Below, in pieces: positions 42,756 to 52,199 of a stretch of 64,000 nucleotides of DNA. Position 1 is the stretch's first letter. Each line of letters begins with the position of its first letter. The notes beneath the pieces were generated by a model, which saw nothing but the letters and a program-made list of their open reading frames with translations, ran no database searches and was not told where the DNA came from. The DNA comes from Emcibacter nanhaiensis (GTDB lineage: Bacteria > Pseudomonadota > Alphaproteobacteria > Sphingomonadales > Emcibacteraceae), in the NCBI RefSeq assembly GCF_006385175.1, contig NZ_VFIY01000014.1, positions 124,001 to 188,000 of the forward strand. The letters run 5' to 3'. Made by a program: the position numbers and the translations under genes.

Positions 42756-43535
42756 TCATCTTCCGGCATCAGGTCGCCAGAAGCCAACACGATGGCGGAC
42801 CTCTATTTTCCGGTCGAGCTCGCCGGCTGGCGCTATTCTCCAGACCCAGTCCTGTTCAGGCCGCCCCAGCTTCCGGGCAACTTTGTCCGGCAAGGCCTCC
42901 TCATGCTCCAGGACATCATCTTTTTCCGCATAGAGACGCTCGAAGTCAGAAACCAAAGCAACCGGACAGCCGAAACCGGCCAGCCAGTCCAGGTGCGCCA
43001 GCATGATCTCTTCCGCAAAGTCTGGCGGAACCTTTTCCCCCATCTTTTCCAGATATTTCAGCGGCAGCAGTGCCAGTTGCGAGAGAATATTGAGCGAGAC
43101 CACCAGGTCCGGCGGCGCCGCGAGGTCCAGCGCCGGGGGGCTTCCGTTGCCCGCGCTCTTCGGCGCGAAGATATTTGCCGCTTTCCCGGTGACATCCACC
43201 GTCACAAAATGAATATGGTCATCCCGACCATAGCGCTTTCTGACCGCCGGCAGGTGGACAATATCCACAAGACTGAGCCGAAGCCCCCTCTCCCGCAGAC
43301 CTTCGACCGGCACATCATGGAGCGCGCCTGAGCCCATAATCACAATATGACTGCCTGGTTTCAAAGTCTCTGCTGCAGATAAAATTTGCCTGCGGCTGTT
43401 TTCAAGATGCTCCCGCCACGCTTCCCGGCAGCGCCGGTGGCGGCTCTCAATGGAGATGGATTCCCGCAGATAGCCCAATGCCTTCACGGCCGGCTCTGCG
43501 GGCGTCAGAAGATACTCGAAAAATTCCCTAAGCAT
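42756..43535 (-). CDS. putative SAM-dependent methyltransferase-like protein
   Basis: A 259-aa protein with a Rossmann-type core: HIVIMGSGALHDVPVEGL resembles the SAM-binding glycine loop, LRLSLVDIVHLPAVRK the acidic strand end, and PPDLVVSLNILSQLALLPLK the substrate-side strand. About 60 helical residues precede the core. No exact family is recognised. Its start overlaps the stop of the quinone oxidoreductase gene by 8 bp, so the two are probably translated together. Methyltransferase activity is inference from fold motifs only. Confidence 0.65.
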   Translation of the reverse strand: MLREFFEYLLTPAEPAVKALGYLRESISIESRHRRCREAWREHLENSRRQILSAAETLKPGSHIVIMGSGALHDVPVEGLRERGLRLSLVDIVHLPAVRKRYGRDDHIHFVTVDVTGKAANIFAPKSAGNGSPPALDLAAPPDLVVSLNILSQLALLPLKYLEKMGEKVPPDFAEEIMLAHLDWLAGFGCPVALVSDFERLYAEKDDVLEHEEALPDKVARKLGRPEQDWVWRIAPAGELDRKIEVRHRVGFWRPDAGR

Positions 43536-44514
43536 CGTCCCCGATCAGCACCACCACCTTGCCCGAGGATTTGCGGTCCCGAAGGGCGCGGATGGCGTCC
43601 ACCGTCTGCTCCAGCGGGAAGGTCTTGCTGATGTGGGGTTTGATCTTGCCTTCCTGATACCAGCCCAGCAGCTGCTTCGCGCTGTCCACCAGAATCTGGT
43701 TCTTGAATTCCTTGTAGGCGCCCCAGTAGAAACCGATCAGCTCGATGTTCTTGACCAGCAGATGGTTGGCCGGAACCTGGGGAATATTGCCGCTGGCAAA
43801 ACCGATCACCAGGATCCGCCCCTCCGGCGCCATGGCGCGGAAACAGGCCTGGAAGATGTCGCCGCCAACGGCGTCGTAAACCACATTGACACCCTGGCCG
43901 TCAGTAATTTCCCTGAGCCGCTCCCGGACATCCTCGTCCTTATAATTGACCGTGAATTCCGCCCCCTTGCTGCGCGCCACTTCCAGCTTGTCATCGTCCC
44001 CGGCCAGCGCAATAACCCGCGCGCCCATCAGGTGGCCGATTTCCACCGCCGTCAGGCCGACCCCGCCGCCGGCACCGGTCACCACCAGCCACTCCCCGGG
44101 CTTGAGCCGGGCGCGATAATCAAGCGCCACATGACTGGTGCCATAGGCAACCACGAAGCTGGCTACATCCGCATGCGGCATCTCTTCCGGCACCTTCAGC
44201 AGGGCGTCAACCGGCACAGCGATCTTTTCGGCAAAACCGCCCCAGTTGGTCAGAGCCTGAACCTTGTCCCCCACCTTGAATCCTGCGACGCCGTCACCCA
44301 GTTCGGCCACATAGCCGGACACTTCCAGTCCGGGGCTGAAAGGTTTCGGCGGCTTGACCTGGTAAGTGCCTTCAACCATCAGGCTGTCGGCAAAATTGAC
44401 GCTACAGGCTTTGATATCGATCACGACCTGGCCCGGTCCTGCCACCGGATCATCCACTTCCTCAAGCTGCAAATTGGACAAGGGACCATTTTCCCGGACG
44501 ATCATCGCTTTCAT
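43528..44514 (-). CDS. NADPH:quinone oxidoreductase family protein (MDR superfamily)
   Basis: A 328-aa zinc-free medium-chain dehydrogenase/reductase of the Qor type, reducing quinones or enoyl substrates with NADPH. It shows the N-terminal GroES-like domain (VDDPVAGPGQVVIDIKACSV), the linker GLEVSGYVAELGDGVAGFKV, the nucleotide loop VTGAGGGVGLTAVEIGHLMG and the C-terminal FPLEQTVDAIRALRDRKSSG followed by KVVV. The structural-zinc Cys cluster of alcohol dehydrogenases is missing. The second ATG (44514) has GGGAGG five bases upstream. It heads a two-gene unit with the methyltransferase-like gene. Confidence 0.9.
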   Translation of the reverse strand: MKAMIVRENGPLSNLQLEEVDDPVAGPGQVVIDIKACSVNFADSLMVEGTYQVKPPKPFSPGLEVSGYVAELGDGVAGFKVGDKVQALTNWGGFAEKIAVPVDALLKVPEEMPHADVASFVVAYGTSHVALDYRARLKPGEWLVVTGAGGGVGLTAVEIGHLMGARVIALAGDDDKLEVARSKGAEFTVNYKDEDVRERLREITDGQGVNVVYDAVGGDIFQACFRAMAPEGRILVIGFASGNIPQVPANHLLVKNIELIGFYWGAYKEFKNQILVDSAKQLLGWYQEGKIKPHISKTFPLEQTVDAIRALRDRKSSGKVVVLIGDDA

Positions 44515-44661
44515 CATTTCCTCCCGTCACGATAAATTCACATGGACAAAGGCCGCAGGATGGCTATACTGCGCCGAATTTTTGGCCGTTTTTTGCACTG
44601 CACAGTGATAGGCGCTTGTTAACGGCAGATCAACAGTTTTAATTGATACGAGTTTAATTAC

Positions 44662-46497
44662 ATGACGTTACGTAATATTGCCATCATCGCCCACGTGGAC
44701 CATGGCAAAACAACCCTGGTGGACAGCATGTTCCGCCAGAGCGGCCTGTTCCGTGAAAACCAGCGCGTTGAAGAGCGGGCCATGGACAGCAACGACCTGG
44801 AAAAAGAGCGCGGCATTACCATCCTCGCCAAATGTACGGCCGTGGAATGGCACGGCACCCGCATTAATATTGTCGACACCCCGGGCCACGCCGACTTCGG
44901 TGGCGAAGTGGAGCGTATCCTCAGCATGGTCGACGGCGTGATCCTTCTGGTGGATGCCGCCGAGGGCCCGATGCCGCAGACCAAATTCGTGCTGTCCAAG
45001 GCGCTGGCGCTGGGCCTGAAACCGATCGTGGTGATCAACAAGGTGGACAAGCCGGACCGGCGCCCCGATGCCGTCCATGACGAGGTTTTTGACCTGTTCG
45101 TGGCGCTCGACGCCAACGAGGAGCAGCTTGACTTCCCGACCCTGTTTGCCTCCGGCCGTGACGGCTGGGCGGATCTGGAACTGGACGGTCCGCGGGAAAA
45201 CCTGGCGCCGCTGTTTGAAACCATCATCAGCCATTTCAAGGCGCCGGAAGTGGCGACCGAGGAAAATATCGCCAAGCCCTTTACCATGCTGGCGACCCTG
45301 CTGGATCGCGATAATTTCATGGGCCGCGTGCTGACCGGGCGGGTGCAGAGCGGCAGGATCAAGGTCAACGATCCGATCAAGGTGCTGAACGCCAAGGGTG
45401 AAGTGGTGGAACAGGGCCGCGCCAGCAAGCTCCTCTCCTTCCACGGACTGGAGCGTGTGCCGGTAGAGCAGGCCCAAGCCGGAGACATTATTGCCATTGC
45501 CGGACTAAGTGTCGGTACCGTGGCCGATACCTTCTGCGCCCCGGAAGTGACCGAACCGCTGCAGGCCCAGCCGATTGACCCGCCAACCCTGAGCATGAAA
45601 TTCTCCGTCAACGACAGCCCGCTGGCCGGACGTGAAGGCAAGAAAGTCACCAGCCGCCTGATCCGTGATCGCCTGGAACGTGAATCCGAAGGCAATGTGG
45701 CCATCAAAATCACCGAAAGCGAAGACAAGGACAGCTTTGAAGTGGCCGGACGCGGCGAACTGCAGCTCGGCGTCCTGATCGAAACCATGCGCCGCGAAGG
45801 CTTCGAGCTCTCCATCTCCCGCCCGCAGGTGCTGTTCAAGAAAGATCCTGACACCGGCGAACGACTGGAGCCCTATGAAGAAGTTGTCGTCGATGTGGAC
45901 GAAGAATTTTCCGGCGGCGTGGTCGAGAAAATGGGCCTGCGCAAGGCGGAAATGACCGACATGCGCTCCAGCGGCGCCGGCAAGACCCGTATCACCTTCC
46001 TGGCCCCGTCCCGCGGCCTGATCGGTTATCACGGCGAGTTCCTGACCGATACCCGCGGTACCGGCATCATGAACCGGGTGTTCCACAGCTATGGCCCCTA
46101 TAAGGGCCCGATCGCCGGGCGTCGCCAAGGTGTGCTGATCTCCAACGGTAACGGCAAGGCTGTGGCCTACGCCCTGTTCAACCTTGAGGAACGCGGCATC
46201 ATCATGGTCGACCCGCAGGACGAAGTCTATGAAGGCATGATCATCGGCGAACACAGCCGGGACAACGACCTGGACGTGAACCCGCTCAAGGGCAAGCAGC
46301 TGACCAACATCCGCGCCGCCGGCAAGGATGACGCCATCAAGCTGACCCCGCCGCGCAAACTGGGCCTGGAAGAAGCCATCGCCTATATCAATGACGATGA
46401 ACTGGTAGAGGTTACCCCGGAAAATATCCGGCTGCGCAAGCGCTACCTCGATCCCCATGATCGCAAGAGGGCCCTTCGCGCCGCCCAAGCCAGCTAA
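44662..46497 (+). CDS. typA: ribosome-associated GTPase TypA/BipA
   Basis: A 611-aa translational GTPase involved in ribosome assembly and stress growth. GTPase motifs are [19 protein letters not shown] (G1), RGITILAK (G2), [12 protein letters not shown] (G3), [13 protein letters not shown] (G4) and the FASG region (G5). The C-terminal half contains the EF-G-like domain ([19 protein letters not shown]) and the BipA-specific end ([18 protein letters not shown]). Length and motif order fit BipA. It starts in AT-rich DNA and is followed by a strong terminator. Confidence 0.97.
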   Translation: MTLRNIAIIAHVDHGKTTLVDSMFRQSGLFRENQRVEERAMDSNDLEKERGITILAKCTAVEWHGTRINIVDTPGHADFGGEVERILSMVDGVILLVDAAEGPMPQTKFVLSKALALGLKPIVVINKVDKPDRRPDAVHDEVFDLFVALDANEEQLDFPTLFASGRDGWADLELDGPRENLAPLFETIISHFKAPEVATEENIAKPFTMLATLLDRDNFMGRVLTGRVQSGRIKVNDPIKVLNAKGEVVEQGRASKLLSFHGLERVPVEQAQAGDIIAIAGLSVGTVADTFCAPEVTEPLQAQPIDPPTLSMKFSVNDSPLAGREGKKVTSRLIRDRLERESEGNVAIKITESEDKDSFEVAGRGELQLGVLIETMRREGFELSISRPQVLFKKDPDTGERLEPYEEVVVDVDEEFSGGVVEKMGLRKAEMTDMRSSGAGKTRITFLAPSRGLIGYHGEFLTDTRGTGIMNRVFHSYGPYKGPIAGRRQGVLISNGNGKAVAYALFNLEERGIIMVDPQDEVYEGMIIGEHSRDNDLDVNPLKGKQLTNIRAAGKDDAIKLTPPRKLGLEEAIAYINDDELVEVTPENIRLRKRYLDPHDRKRALRAAQAS

Positions 46498-46505
46498 AAT
46501 GATCA

Positions 46506-46532
46506 AAAAGCCGGGTTCGCCCGGCTTTTTTT
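46506..46532 (+). terminator. Rho-independent terminator after typA
   Basis: GCCGGG (46510-46515), TTCG loop, CCCGGC (46520-46525), then seven T; an A run precedes it. This is a strong hairpin 9 bp past the typA stop, between typA and the small DUF1289 gene. Confidence 0.92.
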
Positions 46533-46549
46533 ATGCTATAGGAATGACC

Positions 46550-46738
46550 ATGGAACCGACAGACCGGACAGACACCCCCTGCATCAGCATCTGCCAGCTG
46601 GACGCAACCGAAACATGGTGCATCGGCTGCGGCCGGTTGCGGACCGAACTGTTCAACTGGCCGGAAAAATCCCCGCAGGAACGCGCTGAAATCATTTCCA
46701 GAGCCCGCCAGAGGCTTTTGTCTTCCGGTCGCAAATAA
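46550..46738 (+). CDS. DUF1289 small Cys-rich protein
   Basis: A 62-aa protein of the DUF1289 family with four conserved Cys: PCISICQLDATETWCIGCGR, i.e. C-x3-C then C-x2-C, suited to metal or Fe-S binding. The second half is helical (ELFNWPEKSPQERAEIISRA). The function is unknown. The ATG at 46550 has AGGA six bases upstream; an ATG two codons earlier is also possible. It lies just after the typA terminator, so some read-through or a promoter inside the gap is needed. Confidence 0.85.
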   Translation: MEPTDRTDTPCISICQLDATETWCIGCGRLRTELFNWPEKSPQERAEIISRARQRLLSSGRK

Positions 46739-46809
46739 CCCTGCGTTTACCCAAACTTAATGGCTTTCCAGTAGGCTTTGCGGGAATAACTGACAAAAAG
46801 GGTGCGCTT

Positions 46810-47070
46810 ATGACACATTTTCTGGTGACCGATGAAAACCCCGACGGGTTCAGACTGGAAGATATCCTGAACATCATCCGCAAGGACATTATCCAGCGGG
46901 CAACCCGGATCATGGACGATGATCGCCCGGAAGCCCAGCATGTCCTCGCCAATAATGTGGAAATTCTGGGACTTCTGACCGAGGCCATCGAGCTGGCCAA
47001 GGACAGCACCATGACCCTGGAAAAGGCATTCGGCCCTTCCAGCGGCGACAAACCCCGCATCGGTAAATAA
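46810..47070 (+). CDS. small helical protein of unknown function
   Basis: An 86-aa acidic, helix-rich protein (RLEDILNIIRKDIIQRATRI; LANNVEILGLLTEAIELAKD). No signal peptide, membrane segment or known motif is visible. An AGGGTG site lies upstream of its ATG. The stop abuts, tail to tail, the end of the oxidoreductase gene. The coding call rests on ribosome site, composition and position. Confidence 0.65.
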   Translation: MTHFLVTDENPDGFRLEDILNIIRKDIIQRATRIMDDDRPEAQHVLANNVEILGLLTEAIELAKDSTMTLEKAFGPSSGDKPRIGK

Positions 47071-48186
47071 CTAGTTCCTGAACCGCTGCGGTGAAATTTC
47101 CGCAACCGGCAGCACACTGCCGGTTTCACCATTCACAATTAATTCCGCCACCAGCCGGCCAATGGCCGGCGAGGTCTGGATTCCAAATCCCCCCTGCCCG
47201 ACGCACCAGAAAAAACCAGCAATATCCGGATCAAACCCGACCACCGGGGAGCGGTCCGGGACAAAGGTGCGAAGACCCGACCATTTGCGCCGGACGTGGG
47301 TCACCCTGAATTCCGACGCCTGTTCCAGCCGGTCGATCGCCCGGGCAATATCCAGTTCTTCCGGTTGAACATCACAGGGCGGCATTGGTGTTTCGTCACA
47401 GGGGGTAAGCAGAATGCCGCCTCCCTCCGGCTTGAAATAAAACTCATCTTCCGCATCCAGCACCAGCGGCATCTCGGGCGAAAGTTCGGCGCCATCGGCA
47501 TCAACACAGATGACCGTCCTTCTGCGGGGATCCAGGCCGATAGGCGCCACACCGGCAACCGCCGCCAGTTCATCCCCCCAGGCACCGGCGGCATTGACCA
47601 GAACCCGTCCTTCGACCCTGCCTTCCGCCAGTTCTACCTGCCAACCTTCTGCCGACCTCGAAATATCCTCGACCGACTGGTTACACAGCATTTTCCCGCC
47701 ATTCTTTTTCATGCCGCGCAGATAGCCCTGATGAAGAGCATGCACATCGATGTCCCGGCACCCCGGATCCTCATACCCGGCAACCGCATAGCCCTTGCGC
47801 AGGCATGGAGCTTTCTCAAGGATCTCGGTAGCAGTGAGCTGCTTGATTTCCGGACTGACGGCTTTCTTGGTCCTGTAGGACTGTTCCAGGAACTCTACCT
47901 GTTCCGCCGTCGCCATATAGACGGCGCCGCGCTTGTGAACCAGCGGTGTTTCGGAGAAACCGTCCGGCGGCGACAACAGGAACGACCGCGAAGCCCGGGT
48001 CAGCTGCTGAACCACCGCATTGCCATAGGTTTCAGCAAAAAAGGCTGCCGAGCGGCCTGTGGTGTGATAGCCGGGATACTCTTCCCGCTCCAGGATCAAT
48101 GTACGTCCATGAGGACTGAGGAACCAGGCTGCCGACGCCCCGGCGATACCGCCGCCAATGATGATAAAGTCAAATGTCTCGGTCAT
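47071..48186 (-). CDS. FAD-dependent oxidoreductase, D-amino-acid/glycine oxidase (DAO) family
   Basis: A 371-aa flavoenzyme with the N-terminal dinucleotide site DFIIIGGGIAGASAAWFLSP, then LILEREEYPGYHTTGRSAA, and a C-terminal FAD segment FFWCVGQGGFGIQTSPAIGR. The middle contains the DAO substrate domain (RVLVNAAGAWGDELAAVAGV). It oxidises the C-N bond of an amino acid or related amine; the substrate cannot be read. No subunit partner is encoded next to it. The divergent hisN gene shares the 100-bp upstream region. Confidence 0.9.
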   Translation of the reverse strand: MTETFDFIIIGGGIAGASAAWFLSPHGRTLILEREEYPGYHTTGRSAAFFAETYGNAVVQQLTRASRSFLLSPPDGFSETPLVHKRGAVYMATAEQVEFLEQSYRTKKAVSPEIKQLTATEILEKAPCLRKGYAVAGYEDPGCRDIDVHALHQGYLRGMKKNGGKMLCNQSVEDISRSAEGWQVELAEGRVEGRVLVNAAGAWGDELAAVAGVAPIGLDPRRRTVICVDADGAELSPEMPLVLDAEDEFYFKPEGGGILLTPCDETPMPPCDVQPEELDIARAIDRLEQASEFRVTHVRRKWSGLRTFVPDRSPVVGFDPDIAGFFWCVGQGGFGIQTSPAIGRLVAELIVNGETGSVLPVAEISPQRFRN

Positions 48187-48286
48187 ACTCTTTCAGACTT
48201 GAATCCTTGACAATCCTGTGAAAATCCCTGACACAGAATGAATTCAACCGGCCCCGCAGTGCCCAGCTTTGGAATGATTTATACCC

Positions 48287-49099
48287 ATGTCAGATACCTT
48301 AAATCCTGATGAAATCAAGGAATATGTCGATTTTCTTCATATTCTCGGGGATGCCGCGGCGGAAATTACCCTGAAATCCTTCCGCGCGCCGCTGGATGTT
48401 GTCAACAAGGGCCGAAAGCTGCAAAGCGACTTTGATCCGGTCACCCGGGCCGACCGGGATGCCGAGGCCGCCATTCGCCGCCTGATCCTCGATAAATACC
48501 CCGCTCACAACCTGATCGGCGAGGAACACGGGCAGGCAATCAATCCTGACAATCAGGACGGCATGAACTGGATCATTGATCCCATCGACGGCACTCGCGC
48601 CTTCATTGCCGGCATTCCCCTGTGGGGCACCCTGATTGCTGTGAATGACGGCAAGGGGCCGGTGATCGGCATGATGGACCAGCCTTACCTGAAGGAAAGA
48701 TATATCGGTTCGCCGCTGGGCAGCAGCCTGAACGGCTCGCCCATTCACTGCCGCCCCTGCCCCGATATTTCCCAGGCCACCCTGTCGACGACAGACCCGG
48801 TGCAGCTGTTCGCCACCATGGATGACCGCCGCGCCTTCGAGAAAGTGGCGGCAATGGCCAATATGGTGCGCAACGGTTATGACTGCTACGCCTATATGAT
48901 GGTCGCGTCGGGACATATGGATGTGGTGATTGAAAGCGGCCTGGAAAGCTATGACATCCAGCCGCTGATCCCGATCATCGAAAATGCCGGCGGCATTGTC
49001 ACCTGCTGGGATGGCGGCTCCCCGAACCAGGGCGGGCAGATTGTCGCCAGCGGCGACCGGGCGCTGCACGCCCAGGTGCTAGACATCCTCAACAGCTAG
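48287..49099 (+). CDS. hisN: histidinol-phosphatase, inositol-monophosphatase type
   Basis: A 270-aa Mg-dependent phosphatase of the IMPase superfamily, HisN type. It shows the metal site motifs LIGEEHG and WIIDPIDGTRAFIAGIPLWG, and the C-terminal ESYDIQPLIPIIENAGGIVT, where D of YDIQPL replaces the usual WD-AAG Asp context as in HisN. It removes phosphate from histidinol phosphate in histidine synthesis. Its end overlaps the convergent hydrolase gene by 21 bp. Confidence 0.87.
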   Translation: MSDTLNPDEIKEYVDFLHILGDAAAEITLKSFRAPLDVVNKGRKLQSDFDPVTRADRDAEAAIRRLILDKYPAHNLIGEEHGQAINPDNQDGMNWIIDPIDGTRAFIAGIPLWGTLIAVNDGKGPVIGMMDQPYLKERYIGSPLGSSLNGSPIHCRPCPDISQATLSTTDPVQLFATMDDRRAFEKVAAMANMVRNGYDCYAYMMVASGHMDVVIESGLESYDIQPLIPIIENAGGIVTCWDGGSPNQGGQIVASGDRALHAQVLDILNS

Positions 49100-50041
49100 G
49101 AACCCGTCCAGCAACCGCCACATCTCCTGACGGATGTCATCGGCTTCCCGATAGATTTCGTGAAAGGCCCCCTTGATGACCTCAATCCGGCTGTTGGGCA
49201 GACGACCGAGGATTTCGCAGGCGTCTTCATTGACAACGAGCCTTTCCTCTTCCGCCAGGAGTGCCAGGACCGGCAGGGTTATGGCTTCTGCATATCCCCG
49301 TTGCTTCAAAATATCGATGCTGTCCAGGGCCGCCTTCAGCCAGCCATAGGTGGCGCCTCCCGCATACAGGTCCGGATTGGCCTTCATGATTTGGTTTTCC
49401 GCCTCATGGCGGGACAGGTCATGGGTCAGCAGATCGCTGACCATGAGCTCCATATCATCCGCATTTTTCGGCTCCTGCCCCGGCGCATATTCCTTGTCCC
49501 AGCCGAACAGGCAGGCCCATTGAATGTAGGATGGCGTAAACAGCGCCTTGATTGGCGACCCGAGGTTAATCCCCAACATCGGCGCCATGAGCACCGCCCT
49601 GTCGAAAACACCGGGATGGTCATGCAGGAAACGAAAGGCAATATGGCCGCCCATCGAATGGCCAAGCAGATAAAGCGGCAACTTCCGCGGCTCCTGCTCC
49701 AGCAAATCATAGTGGGACATCATCTCGGCGAGATCGGAAAGATACAGATCAAAATTCTTGATATAGCTTTTGTGACGATCCTTGAGCAAGCGGCTGGACA
49801 GGCCCTGCCCGCGGTGATCCATACTGTAAACCCGCAGCCCGCGGTCGAGAAAGTCCTGAAAAAACTCCTGATATTTCTCCATATATTCCCGGTGGCCGTT
49901 GACGATCACGATTTGCCCGCGGACCGGGCCGTCGGGCTCGATCGAGACAATGCGCAACCTTATGCCGTCCGGCCTTTCCAGCCAGGCAATCTTGCTGTTT
50001 TCGGGAAAAAAATCGTTGGACGTCACTGTTCCCTGCCCCAA
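49079..50041 (-). CDS. alpha/beta hydrolase, lysophospholipase-like
   Basis: A 320-aa serine hydrolase of the monoglyceride lipase/lysophospholipase L2 type: oxyanion region IVIVNGHREYMEKYQEFF, SMDHRGQGLSS, nucleophile elbow YLLGHSMGGHIAFRFL with the catalytic Ser, and the late His in GAFHEIYREADDIR. No signal peptide is seen. It probably cleaves lysophospholipids or monoacylglycerols in the cytoplasm. It converges with hisN (21-bp tail overlap); 89 bp separate its start from the end of the TadG-like gene, with that gene's terminator between them. Confidence 0.87.
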   Translation of the reverse strand: MGQGTVTSNDFFPENSKIAWLERPDGIRLRIVSIEPDGPVRGQIVIVNGHREYMEKYQEFFQDFLDRGLRVYSMDHRGQGLSSRLLKDRHKSYIKNFDLYLSDLAEMMSHYDLLEQEPRKLPLYLLGHSMGGHIAFRFLHDHPGVFDRAVLMAPMLGINLGSPIKALFTPSYIQWACLFGWDKEYAPGQEPKNADDMELMVSDLLTHDLSRHEAENQIMKANPDLYAGGATYGWLKAALDSIDILKQRGYAEAITLPVLALLAEEERLVVNEDACEILGRLPNSRIEVIKGAFHEIYREADDIRQEMWRLLDGFLAVEDV

Positions 50042-50070
50042 TACTCACGGAATATTTCCGTCACGATAAC

Positions 50071-50100
50071 AAAAAAGGCGCCCCATGAGCGCCTTTTTTT
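50071..50100 (-). terminator. bidirectional Rho-independent terminator
   Basis: GGCGC and GCGCC pair around CCCATGA, flanked by A6 on the left and T7 on the right. It lies directly after the end of the minus-strand TadG-like gene and would work in both directions. Confidence 0.85.
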
Positions 50101-50130
50101 ATGAAATAAGGAAGATATCTCTCCAACGGA

Positions 50131-51930
50131 TTATTTGGACAGCCTCAGGCTCGACAATTCGTTGGCGATTTCCTCGAAGATTGTATTCAGTGTTGCCGCA
50201 TCCGGCGCAAAATAATAGTGATCTTCATCCGTCGCCACATTGGTCAGCAGGGTGGCCAGCGAACCGCTGCTTTCCGCGAACTGGATGGTATAGATCTGGA
50301 TATTATTGTCCGGGTCATTCTTGATGGCGTCGGCCACTTCAAGCAGACGATTGTTCCGATCCGACAACATCCTGTTATAGGTATCGCCGGAGCGGCGCGT
50401 ATTTTCACCGTCAGTCAGCAGAATGATTGCCCGGTTGATGGTGTTGCTGTTGGCGGAAATCACGGAGGCTTCGTTAAAGGGCAGTCCCGGTGACAGCACC
50501 CGCCAGGCCCAAACCAGTCCCTGGGGGATATTGGTATAGCCGCCGCTGGTCGCATCCAGGTCATCGATGGCATCCCACACCACCTGCTTCACGCTCTGCA
50601 GCTTGGTGATGCCATAGTCCGGACAGGGCGTACAGGAAGACGTTTCATTGGCCAGGCGCCCCATGTCGCAACGATAGCCGTCATAATATTTTTCACTGGA
50701 ACCGATCGAGCCATCGCCATTGAAATCATATGCCACATAGTTGCTATATTCATTCTCATCCCCGATCGGATACCAGCCGATCCACGACTTGCCGCCGACA
50801 ATCTCGACCGGACCGTCATAGATATCAGCAGCTTCATCCAGGGAAGTGGAGTTGTCTGAAGAGGGAGTTTGCTTATACTGCCAGGCTTCCTCCCGGGCAT
50901 AACGGGCATAGACGCACCCGGTCCAGCCGGTCGGCGGTTCCGCCAGGAGAGGAACAGACGGCGCATTATGGGCGTAATAGATATTGTTGATGGTTGCCTG
51001 GTAGTTTTTCAGAACTTCATAACCGTTGCCGGGAATGGCGGAAGAACAATCCGGACTCCACTTGCTTCCCTCACATAATTTGTCAAAGGAATAATATTGA
51101 ATCTCATAGGGATTGGCGACAGAAGGCGACACCGCCACAGTCGTATAAAGGTCAGCCGCGGCCAAAGGAGTCACCCCGTCTGCCTCAAAACCATATTTTG
51201 ACCCGTTGTTGGTGATATTCACTGCTCCAGACCAGGGCACCACTCCGATTTTCAGCAACGGATTTTCCGCATTATTGCCGAACAGGATATTGATCATGGT
51301 TTTAGCCGCCTGCTTGGCCGCATATATTCGCGACCCGCCGCCCACATCCGATGTCTGCATGGACCCGGACAAGTCAATGGCGACCACCACATCGAGCAGG
51401 GAAATCTCCTTGGTCACCTCGGCGTCGGTGTTTACATCCAGGGAGTCGACGCCGAACAGCTGCAGAAACACGGTATTCACGTCGGCATTTGCTTTCAGGC
51501 GAAGGACATCTTCATCATTTCCGTAAACATAATCTTCCGCCAGGACGTTGCCGTCTTCATCCACTTCATACGGCCCCTCAACGGTAGCCCCCATGAAGCC
51601 GTTGGGCAGGTTGGCATCAAAATACTGCTGGATTTCGGCCCTGCGCACTGCGGCGGTGTCGTTCAGCACACGGCCACCGGCCAGTGCCGCCGCGTCAAGC
51701 GCCGTCCCCAGGCGCTGCTTGACGATATAGGCGCGGCTGACATCCGTGGCCAGGCCGACAATGGCAATGATCGGAATAACAGATGCCACCATAATCGCAC
51801 CGGACATTCCCCGGGTGTCCCGCACCAGCTTGCGACCAAAATCCGCCAGCCCGGTCGACTGTTGCAGTTTTTTCCGTCCGGCGGTAAAAGCCATCAAAGA
51901 CTTTTTAATTTTTTCCGGCATCATTTTCAT
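50131..51930 (-). CDS. TadG-like pilus assembly protein with von Willebrand A domain
   Basis: A protein of about 599 aa. The N-terminus has a TadE/G-like stretch: basic RKLVRDTRGMSGAIMV followed by a membrane helix (ASVIPIIAIVGLATDVSRAY) and the KQRLGTALDAAALAGG segment typical of TadG. A VWA domain follows with the MIDAS motif VVAIDLSGSMQTSD and a later LLTDGENTRRSG. It is anchored in the inner membrane with the VWA part in the periplasm and is likely tied to Flp/Tad pilus function. No other tad gene is near. The ATG at 51930 is preferred; a GTG at 51963 would add 11 residues. Confidence 0.82.
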   Translation of the reverse strand: MKMMPEKIKKSLMAFTAGRKKLQQSTGLADFGRKLVRDTRGMSGAIMVASVIPIIAIVGLATDVSRAYIVKQRLGTALDAAALAGGRVLNDTAAVRRAEIQQYFDANLPNGFMGATVEGPYEVDEDGNVLAEDYVYGNDEDVLRLKANADVNTVFLQLFGVDSLDVNTDAEVTKEISLLDVVVAIDLSGSMQTSDVGGGSRIYAAKQAAKTMINILFGNNAENPLLKIGVVPWSGAVNITNNGSKYGFEADGVTPLAAADLYTTVAVSPSVANPYEIQYYSFDKLCEGSKWSPDCSSAIPGNGYEVLKNYQATINNIYYAHNAPSVPLLAEPPTGWTGCVYARYAREEAWQYKQTPSSDNSTSLDEAADIYDGPVEIVGGKSWIGWYPIGDENEYSNYVAYDFNGDGSIGSSEKYYDGYRCDMGRLANETSSCTPCPDYGITKLQSVKQVVWDAIDDLDATSGGYTNIPQGLVWAWRVLSPGLPFNEASVISANSNTINRAIILLTDGENTRRSGDTYNRMLSDRNNRLLEVADAIKNDPDNNIQIYTIQFAESSGSLATLLTNVATDEDHYYFAPDAATLNTIFEEIANELSSLRLSK

Positions 51931-52114
51931 TTTATCTGTGACCCCTTGATAGTTCACGTTCACAGCCTATATTTTCTGCTAAAAGCATTAAGAAATATTT
52001 ATGAAACCAAAGAGTTGTATTAATATTTTGGTAAAATTGGTCTACGCGAAATATGTCTCTGAAATATACGCATTTATTTCTCTCCTATTCGGGCGCAGAT
52101 GAACAAAATACATC

Positions 52115-52157
52115 TTGACTCGGGGATCAATTCTTCTATCTATTAGAACAATTCTAA
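52115..52157 (+). promoter_or_regulatory. promoter and Fur-family (Irr/PerR-like) operator of the peroxiredoxin gene
   Basis: TTGACT (52115-52120) lies 16 bp before TATCTA (52137-52142). Overlapping the end of the promoter is a perfect inverted repeat TTAGAA-CAA-TTCTAA (52143-52157), the form of an Irr/ICE or PerR box. A repressor bound there would block transcription start. Confidence 0.6.
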
Positions 52158-52199
52158 ATTAAATCAGAACCTCAATAAATCCACAAATGGAGAAGCAAA

